Part shown: positions 9,908 through 18,404 of the stretch, one piece after another
How positions within the stretch are numbered: the first letter of the stretch is position 1
Layout: each line of letters begins with the position of its first letter
The notes under the pieces: generated by a model
Database searches by the model: none
What the model was told of the DNA's origin: nothing
What the model saw: the letters and a program-made list of their open reading frames with translations, nothing else
Made by a program: the position numbers and the translations under genes
Assembly (NCBI GenBank): GCA_964386865.1
Contig: CAYLUN010000006.1
Location: 62,001-126,000 of the forward strand
Direction: 5' to 3'
DNA length: 64,000 bases
DNA from: CAYLUN01 sp964386865
GTDB taxonomy: Bacteria; Verrucomicrobiota; Kiritimatiellia; RFP12; UBA1067

Positions 9908-10771
9908 ATGAACACGATCGTCAAGAAGACGCAGCTTTCGGCCGAGGTTTTCCGGATGGAAATCGAGGCTCCGCTCATCGCCCGCGAGCGCAAGCCCGGC
10001 CAATTCATCATCCTCCAGATCGACGACTCGATCGGCGAGCGCATCCCCCTCACCATCGCGGACGCCGACCCGGCCACAGGCACCATCACCATCATCTTCC
10101 AGACCGTTGGCAAGACGACCCACATTCTGGCGGACAAGGCTGTGGGCGACAGCGTGCCCGCCCTGCTCGGGCCGCTCGGCCAGCCGACGCACATCGCCAA
10201 GGTTGGCCACGTGGTCTGCGTCGGCGGCGGCATCGGCGTCGCGCCGATGCACCCCATCGCCCAGGCGATGAAGGCCGCCGGCAACCGGGTCACGATCATT
10301 ATGGGCGCCCGCACCAAGGAGCTGCTCATCATGGAAGAGGAGATGCGCGCGATCGCGGACGACCTGATCATCGTCACGGACGACGGCTCGTACGGCCGCA
10401 AGGGCCTCGTGACGCACCCGCTCAAGGAGCTGTGCGAGCAGTCGCCCAAGCCCGACATGGCCGTGATCATCGGGCCGCCCATCATGATGAAGTTCGGCGC
10501 GGAGACCACCCGGCCCTACGGCGTCCCGACGGTCGTCTCGCTCAACACGATCATGATCGACGGCACCGGCATGTGCGGCGGCTGCCGCGTGACGGTCGGC
10601 AACAAGACCAAGTTCGTCTGCGTGGACGGGCCGGAGTTCGACGGCCACCTCGTCGACTTCGACAACATGATGAAGCGCCTGCGCGCCTACAAGCCCCGCG
10701 AGGACAAGGATCACCACGCCCACCATCACTGCCACCTCGACGAGGCGGCCAAGGCCCTGGCGAAAGCATAG
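9908..10771 (+). CDS. nfnA: Ferredoxin-NAD(P) oxidoreductase small subunit (NfnA-like)
   Basis: This 287-residue flavoprotein belongs to the sulfide dehydrogenase / dihydroorotate dehydrogenase electron-transfer family. The N-terminal beta-barrel carries the flavin motif RIPLTI. The NAD-binding half contains VGGGIGVAPMHPIAQAM. The C-terminal part has cysteines MCGGC (about 222 and 225) and FVCVDG (about 237) for a [2Fe-2S] cluster, followed by DGHLVDFD. The start at 9908 is chosen because the N-terminal beta-strand of the family begins there. With the next gene it forms an NfnAB pair. In known cases that complex couples NADH and reduced ferredoxin to NADP+ reduction by electron bifurcation. 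A short His-rich stretch near the C-terminus (DHHAHHHCH) is unusual. Confidence 0.9.
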   Translation: MNTIVKKTQLSAEVFRMEIEAPLIARERKPGQFIILQIDDSIGERIPLTIADADPATGTITIIFQTVGKTTHILADKAVGDSVPALLGPLGQPTHIAKVGHVVCVGGGIGVAPMHPIAQAMKAAGNRVTIIMGARTKELLIMEEEMRAIADDLIIVTDDGSYGRKGLVTHPLKELCEQSPKPDMAVIIGPPIMMKFGAETTRPYGVPTVVSLNTIMIDGTGMCGGCRVTVGNKTKFVCVDGPEFDGHLVDFDNMMKRLRAYKPREDKDHHAHHHCHLDEAAKALAKA

Positions 10772-10848
10772 CGGGCGAGCACACAGGTTCGCCCCTGCCA
10801 ACCGCTGAACCGTGAACCTTATCCAATCCTTCTAACTCACACCTACCT

Positions 10849-12333
10849 ATGCACACAACCCCCGAAACCCTCCAGCAGGCCGCCGTCGCGAAACTGGCGG
10901 AACTCTCTGGCAAGACCCTGGGCCCGCGCGACCGCCTGGCCATCCCCGCGCAGGAGATGCCCTCGCAGGACCCCGGCGTGCGCCGCAGCAACATGAGCGA
11001 AGTGGCGCTCGGCTACACGGCGGAGCAGGCGCGCCTCGAGTCGCAGCGCTGCCTCCAGTGCAAGAACGCGCCGTGCGTGGCCGGCTGCCCCGTGAGCATC
11101 CGCATCCCGGAGTTCCTCAAGGCCGCCGCCGACGGGCGTTTCGACGAGGCCGCCGAGATCATTGGCGAGAACAGCCTCCTGCCGGCCGTCTGCGGGCGCG
11201 TCTGCCCGCAGGAGACCCAGTGCCAGGAGCCCTGCACGCTGGGCAAGGCGCTCAAGGACACCGACAAAGCCGTCTCCATCGGCCGCGTCGAGCGCTTCGT
11301 GGCGGACCTGCGGCGCGAGAGCGGCAAGCAGGGCGTGCCCGCCGTCAAGCCGCCGACGGGCAAGAAAGTCGCCGTCATCGGCAGCGGGCCGGCTAGCGTC
11401 ACGGTCGCGGCTGACGTGCGCCGCGAAGGCCACGACGTCACGATGTTCGAGGCTTTCCACAAGCCCGGCGGCGTGCTGATCTACGGCATTCCCGAGTTCC
11501 GCCTGCCTAAGGCCATCGTTCAAAAAGAGATCGACACGCTGACCGCCATGGGCGTCAAGCTGGAGCTGAACTTCGTGGTCGGCCGCACGCGCAAGATCAA
11601 GGACATGATGGCCCTCGACGGCTTCGACGCGGTCTTCGTCGGCACCGGCGCGGGGCTGCCCAAGTTCATGAACATCCCCGGCGAGAACCTCGTGGGCGTC
11701 TTCTCCGCCAACGAGTACCTGACGCGCGCCAACCTCATGAAGGCCTACGACACCGAGAAGGCCCACACGCCGATCTACAACTCGAAGAAGGTCGCGGTGC
11801 TCGGCGGCGGCAACGTCGCGATGGACGCGGCCCGCATGGCGCTGCGCCTGGGCGCGGAAGAGGTCCACCTGGTCTACCGCCGCACCGAGAAGGAGATGCC
11901 CGCCCGCGTCGAAGAGGTCGCCCACGCCCGCGAGGAGGGCGTGACCTTCCACATGCTGCAGAACGCGGTGCGCATCCTGGGCGACGAGCACGACTGCGTC
12001 AGGCAGCTCGAGTGCCTGCGCTACCAGCTCGGCGAGCCGGACGAGTCGGGCCGCCGCAGCCCGGTGCCCATCCCCGGCAGCGAGTTTCTGATGGATATCG
12101 ACACTGTGATCGTCGCCATCGGCAACGGCTCCAACCCGCTGATCAGCCAGACCACGCAGGGCCTGGCGGTGAACAAGTGGGGCAACATCACCGTGGATGA
12201 GACCGGCAAGTCCTCGATCGACGGCATCTACGCGGGCGGCGACATCGTGCTCGGCGCCGCCACCGTGATCCTCGCGATGGGCGAGGGCCGCCGCGCGGCC
12301 GCGTCCATCAACGCGTATCTGGCAGGGAAGTGA
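10849..12333 (+). CDS. nfnB: NfnB / NADPH-dependent glutamate-synthase-type large subunit
   Basis: This 494-residue protein has the architecture of the glutamate synthase small subunit and NfnB. An N-terminal region carries two cysteine clusters for [4Fe-4S] centres: RCLQCKNAPCVAGCP near 67-81 and VCGRVCP...CQEPC near 112-127. An FAD-binding Rossmann motif (IGSGPAS) is followed by KPGGVLIYGIPEFRLPK, and an NADPH site follows (LGGGNVAMDAARMALRLGAEEV). The C-terminal FAD motif is GIYAGGDIVLGAATVI. It sits 77 bp after nfnA on the same strand. Because no glutamate synthase large subunit is near and the partner is NfnA-like, NfnAB is preferred over GltBD. The TCTAACTC leader has no strong ribosome binding site. 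Confidence 0.9.
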   Translation: MHTTPETLQQAAVAKLAELSGKTLGPRDRLAIPAQEMPSQDPGVRRSNMSEVALGYTAEQARLESQRCLQCKNAPCVAGCPVSIRIPEFLKAAADGRFDEAAEIIGENSLLPAVCGRVCPQETQCQEPCTLGKALKDTDKAVSIGRVERFVADLRRESGKQGVPAVKPPTGKKVAVIGSGPASVTVAADVRREGHDVTMFEAFHKPGGVLIYGIPEFRLPKAIVQKEIDTLTAMGVKLELNFVVGRTRKIKDMMALDGFDAVFVGTGAGLPKFMNIPGENLVGVFSANEYLTRANLMKAYDTEKAHTPIYNSKKVAVLGGGNVAMDAARMALRLGAEEVHLVYRRTEKEMPARVEEVAHAREEGVTFHMLQNAVRILGDEHDCVRQLECLRYQLGEPDESGRRSPVPIPGSEFLMDIDTVIVAIGNGSNPLISQTTQGLAVNKWGNITVDETGKSSIDGIYAGGDIVLGAATVILAMGEGRRAAASINAYLAGK

Positions 12334-12345
12334 CGGGCGCTCGAT

Positions 12346-12400
12346 GGTAGGGACGCCGCCCCGTCGGCGTCCGCGGACGGCACGGGGTGCCGTCCCTACC
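12346..12400. repeat. GC-rich GGGACGGC-family inverted repeat
   Basis: The element is bounded by GTAGGGACG and CGTCCCTAC as exact terminal inverted repeats and has the inner palindrome CGTCCGCGGACG. It lies between nfnB and the hemolysin III gene. Close relatives occur at 15397, 48404, 50360 (several in tandem) and 51640. Confidence 0.8.
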
Positions 12401-12444
12401 GTTAGGCCGATCCGCTCGGGAACAGACCGAAGAAGGTGCACCCC

Positions 12445-13113
12445 ATGTCCCGCCGCAAACCCGAAGCGGATTACTCCGTCGCCGAGGAGGTCTCCCACAG
12501 CGCGATCCACGCGGTGGGCAGCCACCTCGGCGCGGCCATGCTCGCGCTGCTGGTGGTCTTTGGCGCGCAGAGCGGCACGGAGGTGCCGTGGAAGGTCATC
12601 AGCGGCGCGGTGTTCGGCGCGTCCATCATCCTGCTCTACACCGTTTCCTCGGTGTACCACGCCATCACCCACACGCGCGCCAAGCGGATCCTCGAGGTGT
12701 GCGACCACATGGCGATCTACTTTCTGATCGCCGGCTCCTACACGCCGTTTACGCTGGTCACCCTGCGCACGTCGCACCCGGCCATCGCCTGGTCCATTTT
12801 CGGCATCGTCTGGGGCCTGACCGTCGCCGGCGTGATCGTCAAGCTTTTCACCACCGGCAAATGGCGCTTCGTCTCGACCCTCGCCTACATCGGCATGGGG
12901 TGGATCTTCGTGTTCGCGATCAAGCCGCTGATGGCCGCCCTTCCCGTCGCGGGAATGGCCTGGCTGGTGATCGGCGGCGTGCTTTACACCCTCGGCACGG
13001 TTTTCTACCTGTGGCGGTTCATGCCGTTCCACCACGCGGTGTGGCACCTCTTTGTGCTGGCCGGCACCTTCTGCCACTTCATCTGCGTGCTGTTCTACGT
13101 GATGATGAGGTAA
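12445..13113 (+). CDS. Hemolysin III / PAQR family membrane protein
   Basis: This 222-residue protein has seven hydrophobic segments and the conserved family signature. SVYHAITHTRAKRILEVCDHMAIYFLIAGSYTPF splits into a metal-binding His near SVYH and the D-H-x-x-I-Y-x-L-I-A-G-S-Y-T-P-F core. A final pair of histidines lies in FHHAVWHLFVLAGTFCHF. These are hallmarks of the HlyIII/YqfA/TrhA group related to adiponectin receptors. The ATG at 12445 is chosen because AAGG lies 8 nt upstream; a GTG three codons earlier would overlap that site. Family members influence membrane lipid homeostasis, and the name hemolysin rests on one early Bacillus report. It is probably its own transcription unit. Confidence 0.88.
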   Translation: MSRRKPEADYSVAEEVSHSAIHAVGSHLGAAMLALLVVFGAQSGTEVPWKVISGAVFGASIILLYTVSSVYHAITHTRAKRILEVCDHMAIYFLIAGSYTPFTLVTLRTSHPAIAWSIFGIVWGLTVAGVIVKLFTTGKWRFVSTLAYIGMGWIFVFAIKPLMAALPVAGMAWLVIGGVLYTLGTVFYLWRFMPFHHAVWHLFVLAGTFCHFICVLFYVMMR

Positions 13114-13205
13114 GGCTTTTAGCGGTTTAGGCTGTTAGACTGTGAAGCTTTGGGAAACGTCGCGTTTGTCTCCCTAACAGCCTCACAGTCTAAACGCCTA
13201 AGCCC
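13113..13205. repeat. TTAG-word inverted repeat between convergent genes
   Basis: The left half reads through the words TTTTAGCGG, TTTAGGC, TGTTAGACTGTGAAG. The right half, read on the other strand, gives GGCTTAGGCG, TTTAGACTGTGAGG, CTGTTAGGG. The two halves form an imperfect inverted repeat of about 40 bp per arm made of permuted TTAG words. It fills the whole gap between two convergent stop codons, so it may also terminate transcription. A related half element lies at 21171. Confidence 0.75.
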
Positions 13206-14111
13206 CTATTTGACCTCTTTGATAACGGTCGTGGCGGCTTTGAGGATGCCGGCCACGTTGGCGAGGTCGGAGGGGATGATCATGGTGTTATTGACCTTGG
13301 CCATCTTGCCGAACTCGGTCAGGTACTGCTGGGCGAGCTGCATATTCACCGCGTTCATGCCGCCCTGCTCGTTGATCGCCGACGCCACCTGGCGCAGTCC
13401 GTTCGCCTGAGCCTCGGCCACCAGCAGGATCTCCGCCGCGCGGCCGCCCGCCTCGTTGATGCGCTTCATCTTCTCGCCTTCGGAGATCGCGATCGCCTGC
13501 TGCTTTTCGCCTTCCGCCCGGTTGATCTTGGCCTGGCGGTCGCCTTCCGACTCGGCGATCAGCGCGCGCTTCTCGCGCTCGGCGCGCATCTGCTTCTCCA
13601 TCGCGTCGCGGATGGTCTGCGGCGGCGTGATGTTCTTGATCTCGTAGCGCGTCACTTTGATGCCCCACGGCTCGGAGGCCTTGTCCACCGCCTCCACAAT
13701 CGCCCCGTTCACCGTCGTCCGCTCTTCGAAGCTGCGGTCCAGCTCCAGCTTGCCCATCTCGCTGCGCATGGTGGTCTGCGCGAGCTGGGTTGTGGCGAAC
13801 AGGTAGTTGCCGATGCCATAGGAGGCCTTGGCCGGATCCATCACCTGCAGGTAGAGTATGCCGTCGACCTCGACCGTGATGTTGTCGCGCGTGATGCACT
13901 GCTGCGGCGGCACGTCGATGGCCTGCTCTTTGAGGGTGTGCTTGTAAGACACGCGGTCGATAATGGGCACCAGCAGATGGAGTCCGGCGTCCAGCGTGCA
14001 GTAGTACTTGCCCAAGCGCTCCACGATGTACGCCTGTTTCTGCGGCACGATGCGCACGCACTTCAGGATCGTGTAGATGACGGCGATTGCAATGAATACG
14101 GCAATGTACAT
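13206..14111 (-). CDS. SPFH / stomatin-like membrane protein (QmcA type)
   Basis: This 301-residue protein has one N-terminal membrane segment (residues 1-20) followed by RIVPQKQAYIVERLGKY, the typical entry to an SPFH (band 7) domain. The coiled-coil stretch AEREKRALIAESEGDRQAKINRAEGEKQ splits the SPFH core from a C-terminal tail. GGAG lies just upstream of the ATG at 14111. It lies 60 bp downstream of an NfeD gene; SPFH proteins and NfeD pair widely in bacteria, where they form membrane microdomain scaffolds and control proteolysis. Length and sequence are typical. Confidence 0.92.
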   Translation of the reverse strand: MYIAVFIAIAVIYTILKCVRIVPQKQAYIVERLGKYYCTLDAGLHLLVPIIDRVSYKHTLKEQAIDVPPQQCITRDNITVEVDGILYLQVMDPAKASYGIGNYLFATTQLAQTTMRSEMGKLELDRSFEERTTVNGAIVEAVDKASEPWGIKVTRYEIKNITPPQTIRDAMEKQMRAEREKRALIAESEGDRQAKINRAEGEKQQAIAISEGEKMKRINEAGGRAAEILLVAEAQANGLRQVASAINEQGGMNAVNMQLAQQYLTEFGKMAKVNNTMIIPSDLANVAGILKAATTVIKEVK

Positions 14112-14171
14112 GTCTCATCTCCTTTTTCTGTCGCTCGGGCGGATCCGACTGATCCGTCCGATGCGAAATTG

Positions 14172-14621
14172 TTAAACCGCCTCGATCTTCAGCGTCAGGT
14201 TCTTCTTGCCGAGGATGCGCACGGACGCGCCTGCGGGCAGCTCGGCCTCCGACTCGGCCATCCACGTGGATCCGCAGAACTCCACCCGGCCCGGCTTGTT
14301 GGGCGCGACCTTCTCCAGCACAACCGCCAGCTTGCCGGTGTACTCGTCGTTCAGGTTCTCGGAGACCTCTTTGTCGCCGTTGAAAACCTTCTTGAGGCTT
14401 TTGCGCAGCAACAGGATGTAGAGAACCGAGAAGAACGAGAAGCCCAGCCACTGGGCGCTCTGGGAAAGCTGCGCCCCTTGGGGCAGCTGCACCAGCCACG
14501 TGATCAGGGCCAACGTCAGGGCCGACAGGCCGAAGAAGAGGGAGACCAGCCCCGGCGTCATGACCTCGAGAATGATCAGGCCGACACCGAAATACAGCCA
14601 GTACAAAGGCGACATCTGCAT
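14172..14621 (-). CDS. NfeD-like membrane protein
   Basis: This 149-residue protein has three or four hydrophobic helices in the first 75 residues, then a small C-terminal OB-fold with TGKLAVVLEKVAPNKPGRVEFCGSTWMAESE, as in the short form of NfeD (YbbK type). The start at 14621 follows GGAGG at 9 nt. NfeD proteins act together with SPFH proteins, and the neighbouring gene downstream encodes one. No serine protease domain is present. Confidence 0.9.
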   Translation of the reverse strand: MQMSPLYWLYFGVGLIILEVMTPGLVSLFFGLSALTLALITWLVQLPQGAQLSQSAQWLGFSFFSVLYILLLRKSLKKVFNGDKEVSENLNDEYTGKLAVVLEKVAPNKPGRVEFCGSTWMAESEAELPAGASVRILGKKNLTLKIEAV

Positions 14622-14706
14622 AGCGACAAGCCTCCTTCCAACGCTGAGCCAGCGTCAACGGGTTATAGTTAAACACCTACCCCGGCGGGTTGCAAGCAAA
14701 AGCGGC

Positions 14707-15384
14707 CTACGTCTTCGGCACCAGCAGCCCGCCCTGCAGCTCCAGAACGCGGTCGCACAGCGCAGCCGTCTCCAGGGAGTGGGTCACCATCACGACGGCC
14801 AGCTCGCGCGAGCAGGAGAGCCCGAACAGGAGCTCCATGATCTGGGCCCCGGTCATGCGGTCGAGGTTTCCGGTCGGCTCGTCGGCCAAGATCAGCGCCG
14901 GCTCGTTGACCAGCGCGCGGGCCAGCGCCACGCGCTGCTGCTCCCCGCCGGACAGCTCCAGCGGCGTGTGCGTCACGCGGTCGGCGAGCCCCACCTGCTC
15001 CAGCAGCGCGAGCGCCCGCTCGCGCATCTCCTGGCGGCTGAGGCGGCGGACGCCCGTCATCGCGGGCAGCATCACGTTCTCCGTGACGTCCATCTCCGGC
15101 AGCAGGTGGTAGGACTGGAACACGAAGCCGACTTTCGCGGCCCGCAGAGCCGTGCGCTCGCGCGGCGAGAGCGCGTAGAGCGAAAGCCCTTCGACCGACA
15201 CCTCGCCGGCCTCGGGTCGGTCGAGGCCGCCGAGCACGTGCAGCAGCGTGCTCTTGCCCGCGCCGCTGCGCCCGACGATCGCCACGCGCTCGCCCTTGGC
15301 CACGCTGATCGACGCGCCCTTGAGCACCTCCACCCGCTTGTGGGGAAGTACGTACGTCTTGTGAAGATTAGTCGCTTCTAACAT
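14707..15384 (-). CDS. lolD: LolD-type ABC transporter ATP-binding protein
   Basis: This 225-residue ATPase has Walker A GRSGAGKST (38-46), the Q-loop in FVFQSYHLLPEMDVTENV, the signature LSGGEQQR, Walker B LILADEPTGNLD and the H-loop VTHS. Sequence and size fit the LolD/MacB class, which drives extraction of lipoproteins or other substrates across the periplasm. The partner permease lies just upstream in the same operon (15458-16687). The start ATG is preceded by GAGAGGG. Confidence 0.92.
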   Translation of the reverse strand: MLEATNLHKTYVLPHKRVEVLKGASISVAKGERVAIVGRSGAGKSTLLHVLGGLDRPEAGEVSVEGLSLYALSPRERTALRAAKVGFVFQSYHLLPEMDVTENVMLPAMTGVRRLSRQEMRERALALLEQVGLADRVTHTPLELSGGEQQRVALARALVNEPALILADEPTGNLDRMTGAQIMELLFGLSCSRELAVVMVTHSLETAALCDRVLELQGGLLVPKT

Positions 15385-15396
15385 AATCCCTCTCCG

Positions 15397-15449
15397 GCAG
15401 GGACGCCGCCCCGCCGGCGCCCGCGAACGGCGCGGGGAGCCGTCGCCGC
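15397..15449. repeat. GGGACGGC-family inverted repeat
   Basis: GGCAGGGACGCC at the left and a degenerate GGAGCCGTCGCC at the right enclose CGGCGCCCGCGAACGGCG. It is a weaker copy of the element at 12346, placed between the permease and lolD genes in what is otherwise one operon. A hairpin here could set different mRNA stabilities for the two genes. Confidence 0.65.
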
Positions 15450-15457
15450 CAGCCTTG

Positions 15458-16687
15458 CTACTCTTTCCTCAGCGCCGTCACCGGATCCAAACGCGCCGCG
15501 CGCCAGGCGGGCAAGAAGCTGGCCACCGTGCAGAAGACGATCACCGAGACGGCCACGACCGCCACCTCGCTCGGAACCACGCGCCACGGTATCTCCGCCA
15601 GCCCGTAAACGTTCTTCGGAAACACTTCGACGCCGAGCCGCGCGAGAACCGACACCAGCCCCGGCAAGTTCCGCAAGATCAGCAGCGCGGCCCCGATGCC
15701 GAGAACCGTCCCCGTCAGGCACTGCATCCAGCCGTGCAGCACGAAGGCGGCCATCACCTGCCAGGACGAAAAGCCCAGCGCCTTCAAGAGCCCGATCTCG
15801 TCCGTCTTCTGCACGGTGAGCACGATCAGCGTGTTCATCACGCAGAAGATGGCCACGACCGTGATGAACATGAGGAGGATCACCATCATGTTCTTCTCCA
15901 CCGCCAGCGCGTTGAAGAGCTGGCTGTCGATCTCCTGCCACGTGCGCGTCTCGTAGAGCGGGAACAGGCGGCGAACGTCGCTCACGATCCTGCTGAACTT
16001 CGCCGTGTTCTGGGGGTCGGCGACCTTGAGGTGGATCGAGTAGACGCCCGACCGCAAGCCCATCAGGTCGCGGGCGACCGCAATCGAGGTGACGATAAAG
16101 CCGGAGTCGAAATCGCGCTGCCCGGAGTCGAAGATGCCGGTCACCTTCAGCCGCTCGGGAAAGAAGACCTCGCCCTTCGACACTAGGTTCATCGGCGAAT
16201 AGACGAGCAGGTCGTCGCCCACCGCCAGGCCCAGCTCGGCGGCGAGGTCGATGCCCAGCACCACCGCGTCGCCCTCGAGGTCGAACACGCCTGACGCCAT
16301 CTGGTCGAGCTTCATGACGCGCGTGGCCCGGCGCGGGTCGGTGCCGATCATGAGCGGCGCCACGACGCGGCGCTGGTGCTCGACCAGGACGCGCATCTCC
16401 AGCCCGGGGGAGGCGGCCAGCACGCCGGGCACCTGCTCCATCCGGTCGCAGAGCTTCTGCTCGTCCCGGATCACCCCGCCGCTGCTGCCGGGCGTGATCG
16501 TGATGTGCGGCTTGAAGTCGAGGATCTTCTCGCGCCACATGTCCCCGAAGCCGGTCATCACGGCGCGCACGATGATGATGATGGCCACGCCCAGCACAAC
16601 GCCGATCACGGAGACCAAGGTGACGACCGAGGTGACCGAGCGCTTCGGCTTCAGGTATTTGAGCGCAAGAAAGAGAGAGAATGGCAT
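15458..16687 (-). CDS. LolC/LolE-type ABC permease
   Basis: This 409-residue protein has an N-terminal transmembrane helix after MPFSLFLALKYLKPKR, a periplasmic domain of about 220 residues, then three C-terminal helices in the MacB/FtsX arrangement (the first contains MMVILLMFITVVAIFCVMN) and the end motif AWRAARLDPVTALRKE. This pattern fits LolC/LolE, the inner-membrane part of the lipoprotein release machine. The start at 16687 is preferred because the upstream in-frame stretch to 16729 overlaps the inverted repeat at 16705. Only one permease gene is present, so a LolF-like homodimer is possible. Confidence 0.88.
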   Translation of the reverse strand: MPFSLFLALKYLKPKRSVTSVVTLVSVIGVVLGVAIIIIVRAVMTGFGDMWREKILDFKPHITITPGSSGGVIRDEQKLCDRMEQVPGVLAASPGLEMRVLVEHQRRVVAPLMIGTDPRRATRVMKLDQMASGVFDLEGDAVVLGIDLAAELGLAVGDDLLVYSPMNLVSKGEVFFPERLKVTGIFDSGQRDFDSGFIVTSIAVARDLMGLRSGVYSIHLKVADPQNTAKFSRIVSDVRRLFPLYETRTWQEIDSQLFNALAVEKNMMVILLMFITVVAIFCVMNTLIVLTVQKTDEIGLLKALGFSSWQVMAAFVLHGWMQCLTGTVLGIGAALLILRNLPGLVSVLARLGVEVFPKNVYGLAEIPWRVVPSEVAVVAVSVIVFCTVASFLPAWRAARLDPVTALRKE

Positions 16688-16704
16688 AACAGGCTCGGCA
16701 TGAC

Positions 16705-16799
16705 TAAACGTCGAACGCTCAACTTCCAACGCTCAGCGCTGAAGGGGTGCCCTCAGCACGTAGACGTTGAGCGTTGAGCGTTCGGCGTTGAACGTTTCC
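16705..16799. repeat. CGTTGA-word inverted repeat
   Basis: The left arm AAACGTCGAACGCTCAAC is repeated in inverted form by GTTGAGCGTTCGGCGTTG and AACGTTT at the right. The words CGTTGA, GCGTTG and CGTTCG are reiterated along both arms. It lies between the toroid protein gene and the permease gene. The words differ from those of the other repeats, but the architecture is the same. Confidence 0.8.
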
Positions 16800-16809
16800 C
16801 CACCCGGAA

Positions 16810-18393
16810 TCACAGATTTCCGGTGTCCACCTTGATGTCCTCTGTGTCGGTGGAGGTGGCGATGATTTCCTCTTCCACCTTCACGGCTTCGGCGCTGGTG
16901 GTGGGCAGGTAGCGGTAGTAAACCATCAGCTGGAGCGCGGCCAGGCAGGTGTCCATCACCGGCCGGTCGGAGTGCGCATCGCCGTTCGTCCACCAGCCGA
17001 TGTCGCAATCCTTGCCTTTCGCGTCCTTGATCGCGTTCTTCTCGATCTGCTGGGCCTTCACGTAGATCGGCTTCATCTCCTTATTCCAGTTCTCCCAGCG
17101 CTTGCCGCCCGCATGGAACTTGCACTGCGTGGCGTAATAGAAGTAGTACTGAAGGGAGCCCCCCATCGGGCCTTTGGCCTCGAACGAAGGCTGCCACGAG
17201 TCCATCAGGTCCAGCGACTTTTTGACCTCGCTATCGTTGGACGCCCCCAGCAGCTGCATGCAGAGCGTGCCGACGCTCGTCATGCCGGTCGCACCGGGGC
17301 TGACATAGCCGAAGCCGCCGTTGGGGCTGGCGTTCTTCTTGAAGCCCTTGATCGCCAGCTTGCTGGCCTTCTCGAGGCCCTCGACGTGCAGCTTGGCGAG
17401 CTTGGCGGCCTTGAGCGCCTGCGCGCACCAGCCCATGTAGGAGGTGTCGTCACGGTACTTGCCGTCCTCTTTATTCACGGCGGGATCCATGTTGTAGGTC
17501 CAGCCGCCCGTCGGGTGCTGCCCCTTAATCAGCGGATCCAGCGCGAGCTCGGCGGCCGTCTTGACGTTCGGGTTGAGCGTCATACCGTAGGCCTCGCACA
17601 GCGCGTACGTCGCGATCGGGTGATCGTAGTTGCCCGGGAGGCGCCCGTTTGTCTTGTTCTGCACGCTCAGAAGGTATTCCAGCGCCTTCTGGACGGTCGG
17701 GCCGAACTCGACCGATTCGCCCGGCTTCTCGCCGTGGGCGAGGAAGGTCAGCACGGCCAGCCCGGTCATCGCGACCTTGTTCTTGTCCCACGAGCCGTCA
17801 GGCTTCTGGTTCTTCTTGAGCCACCGCAGCGCCCGCAGCACAGCGTCCTCGGTCATTTTGTCGCCGCCGAAGCGGGCGAGGGACGCGCCGCGCGTGCCGG
17901 TGTTGCGCGTGCTGCCGTAGATGTTCTTCAGGATCACCGGGCTCTTGATCTGCATCACCGCGTCGAAGGCCTGGGGCTGCGGGCTCATCGGCTGGTTCAC
18001 CGTATCGGAGGTCACCGTCACATTCGGGTTGTTGACCGGGATGTCGATGTTCATGTCGTCGACCTCCGGCGGCTTCTCCTTCTCTTCGATCTTGTCGAGA
18101 TCCTTAAACTCCTCGGCCTCGAGAATCGTCGTCTCGATCATGCGGTCCGGGCCGCCTGCGCCGCCCTCCATGATCAGCAGCAGGCCGATGCCAAAGACCG
18201 GCAGCAGAAAGGCGGTGACCGGCGCAGAAAGGCGCTGTAGCTCGATCATGGCCTTTCTGTACTCTCGGGACTGCCGCGGCGCGTTCAGGCCGGTGAACAA
18301 TGACTTCATGCGGTGGAGATAAGTCTCTTCCTTGTACATCTCCATGATGTGCTCGAGATGCGAATCCACCTCTTCCATGTCCACGTTGCTCAT
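16810..18393 (-). CDS. Membrane-anchored alpha/alpha-toroid protein in the TonB position of an ExbBD operon
   Basis: This 527-residue protein begins at 18393, just after AAGGGAG. Residues 1-55 are charged and helical, followed by one membrane helix (about 56-75) with the segment LLPVFGIGLLLIM. An acidic, proline-bearing linker (about 85-175) contains EKPPEVDD. The C-terminal part (about 190-490) has repeats of the prenyltransferase/squalene-cyclase toroid kind, for example LKKNQKPDGSWDKNKVAMTG and repeated GGW/GGFGYV turns. The gene follows exbB and two exbD genes. Its anchor plus linker resembles TonB, but the C-terminal domain is not a TonB domain. The toroid may bind a periplasmic glycan or protein. 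It lacks an obvious catalytic signature, so binding is more likely than catalysis. Confidence 0.75.
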   Translation of the reverse strand: MSNVDMEEVDSHLEHIMEMYKEETYLHRMKSLFTGLNAPRQSREYRKAMIELQRLSAPVTAFLLPVFGIGLLLIMEGGAGGPDRMIETTILEAEEFKDLDKIEEKEKPPEVDDMNIDIPVNNPNVTVTSDTVNQPMSPQPQAFDAVMQIKSPVILKNIYGSTRNTGTRGASLARFGGDKMTEDAVLRALRWLKKNQKPDGSWDKNKVAMTGLAVLTFLAHGEKPGESVEFGPTVQKALEYLLSVQNKTNGRLPGNYDHPIATYALCEAYGMTLNPNVKTAAELALDPLIKGQHPTGGWTYNMDPAVNKEDGKYRDDTSYMGWCAQALKAAKLAKLHVEGLEKASKLAIKGFKKNASPNGGFGYVSPGATGMTSVGTLCMQLLGASNDSEVKKSLDLMDSWQPSFEAKGPMGGSLQYYFYYATQCKFHAGGKRWENWNKEMKPIYVKAQQIEKNAIKDAKGKDCDIGWWTNGDAHSDRPVMDTCLAALQLMVYYRYLPTTSAEAVKVEEEIIATSTDTEDIKVDTGNL

Positions 18394-18404
18394 TCCAGTC
18401 TCCC

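Noticed and set aside
12347..12399. Rho-independent terminator of the nfn operon
   Set aside because: It forms a hairpin but has no T tract and has near-identical copies elsewhere in other contexts, so it is annotated as a repeat. A secondary terminator role is possible.
10843..13077. 744-residue reading frame on the minus strand
   Set aside because: It is the antisense of nfnB and the hemolysin III gene, both of which have clear families. Its translation is Arg/Ala/His-rich with no motif.
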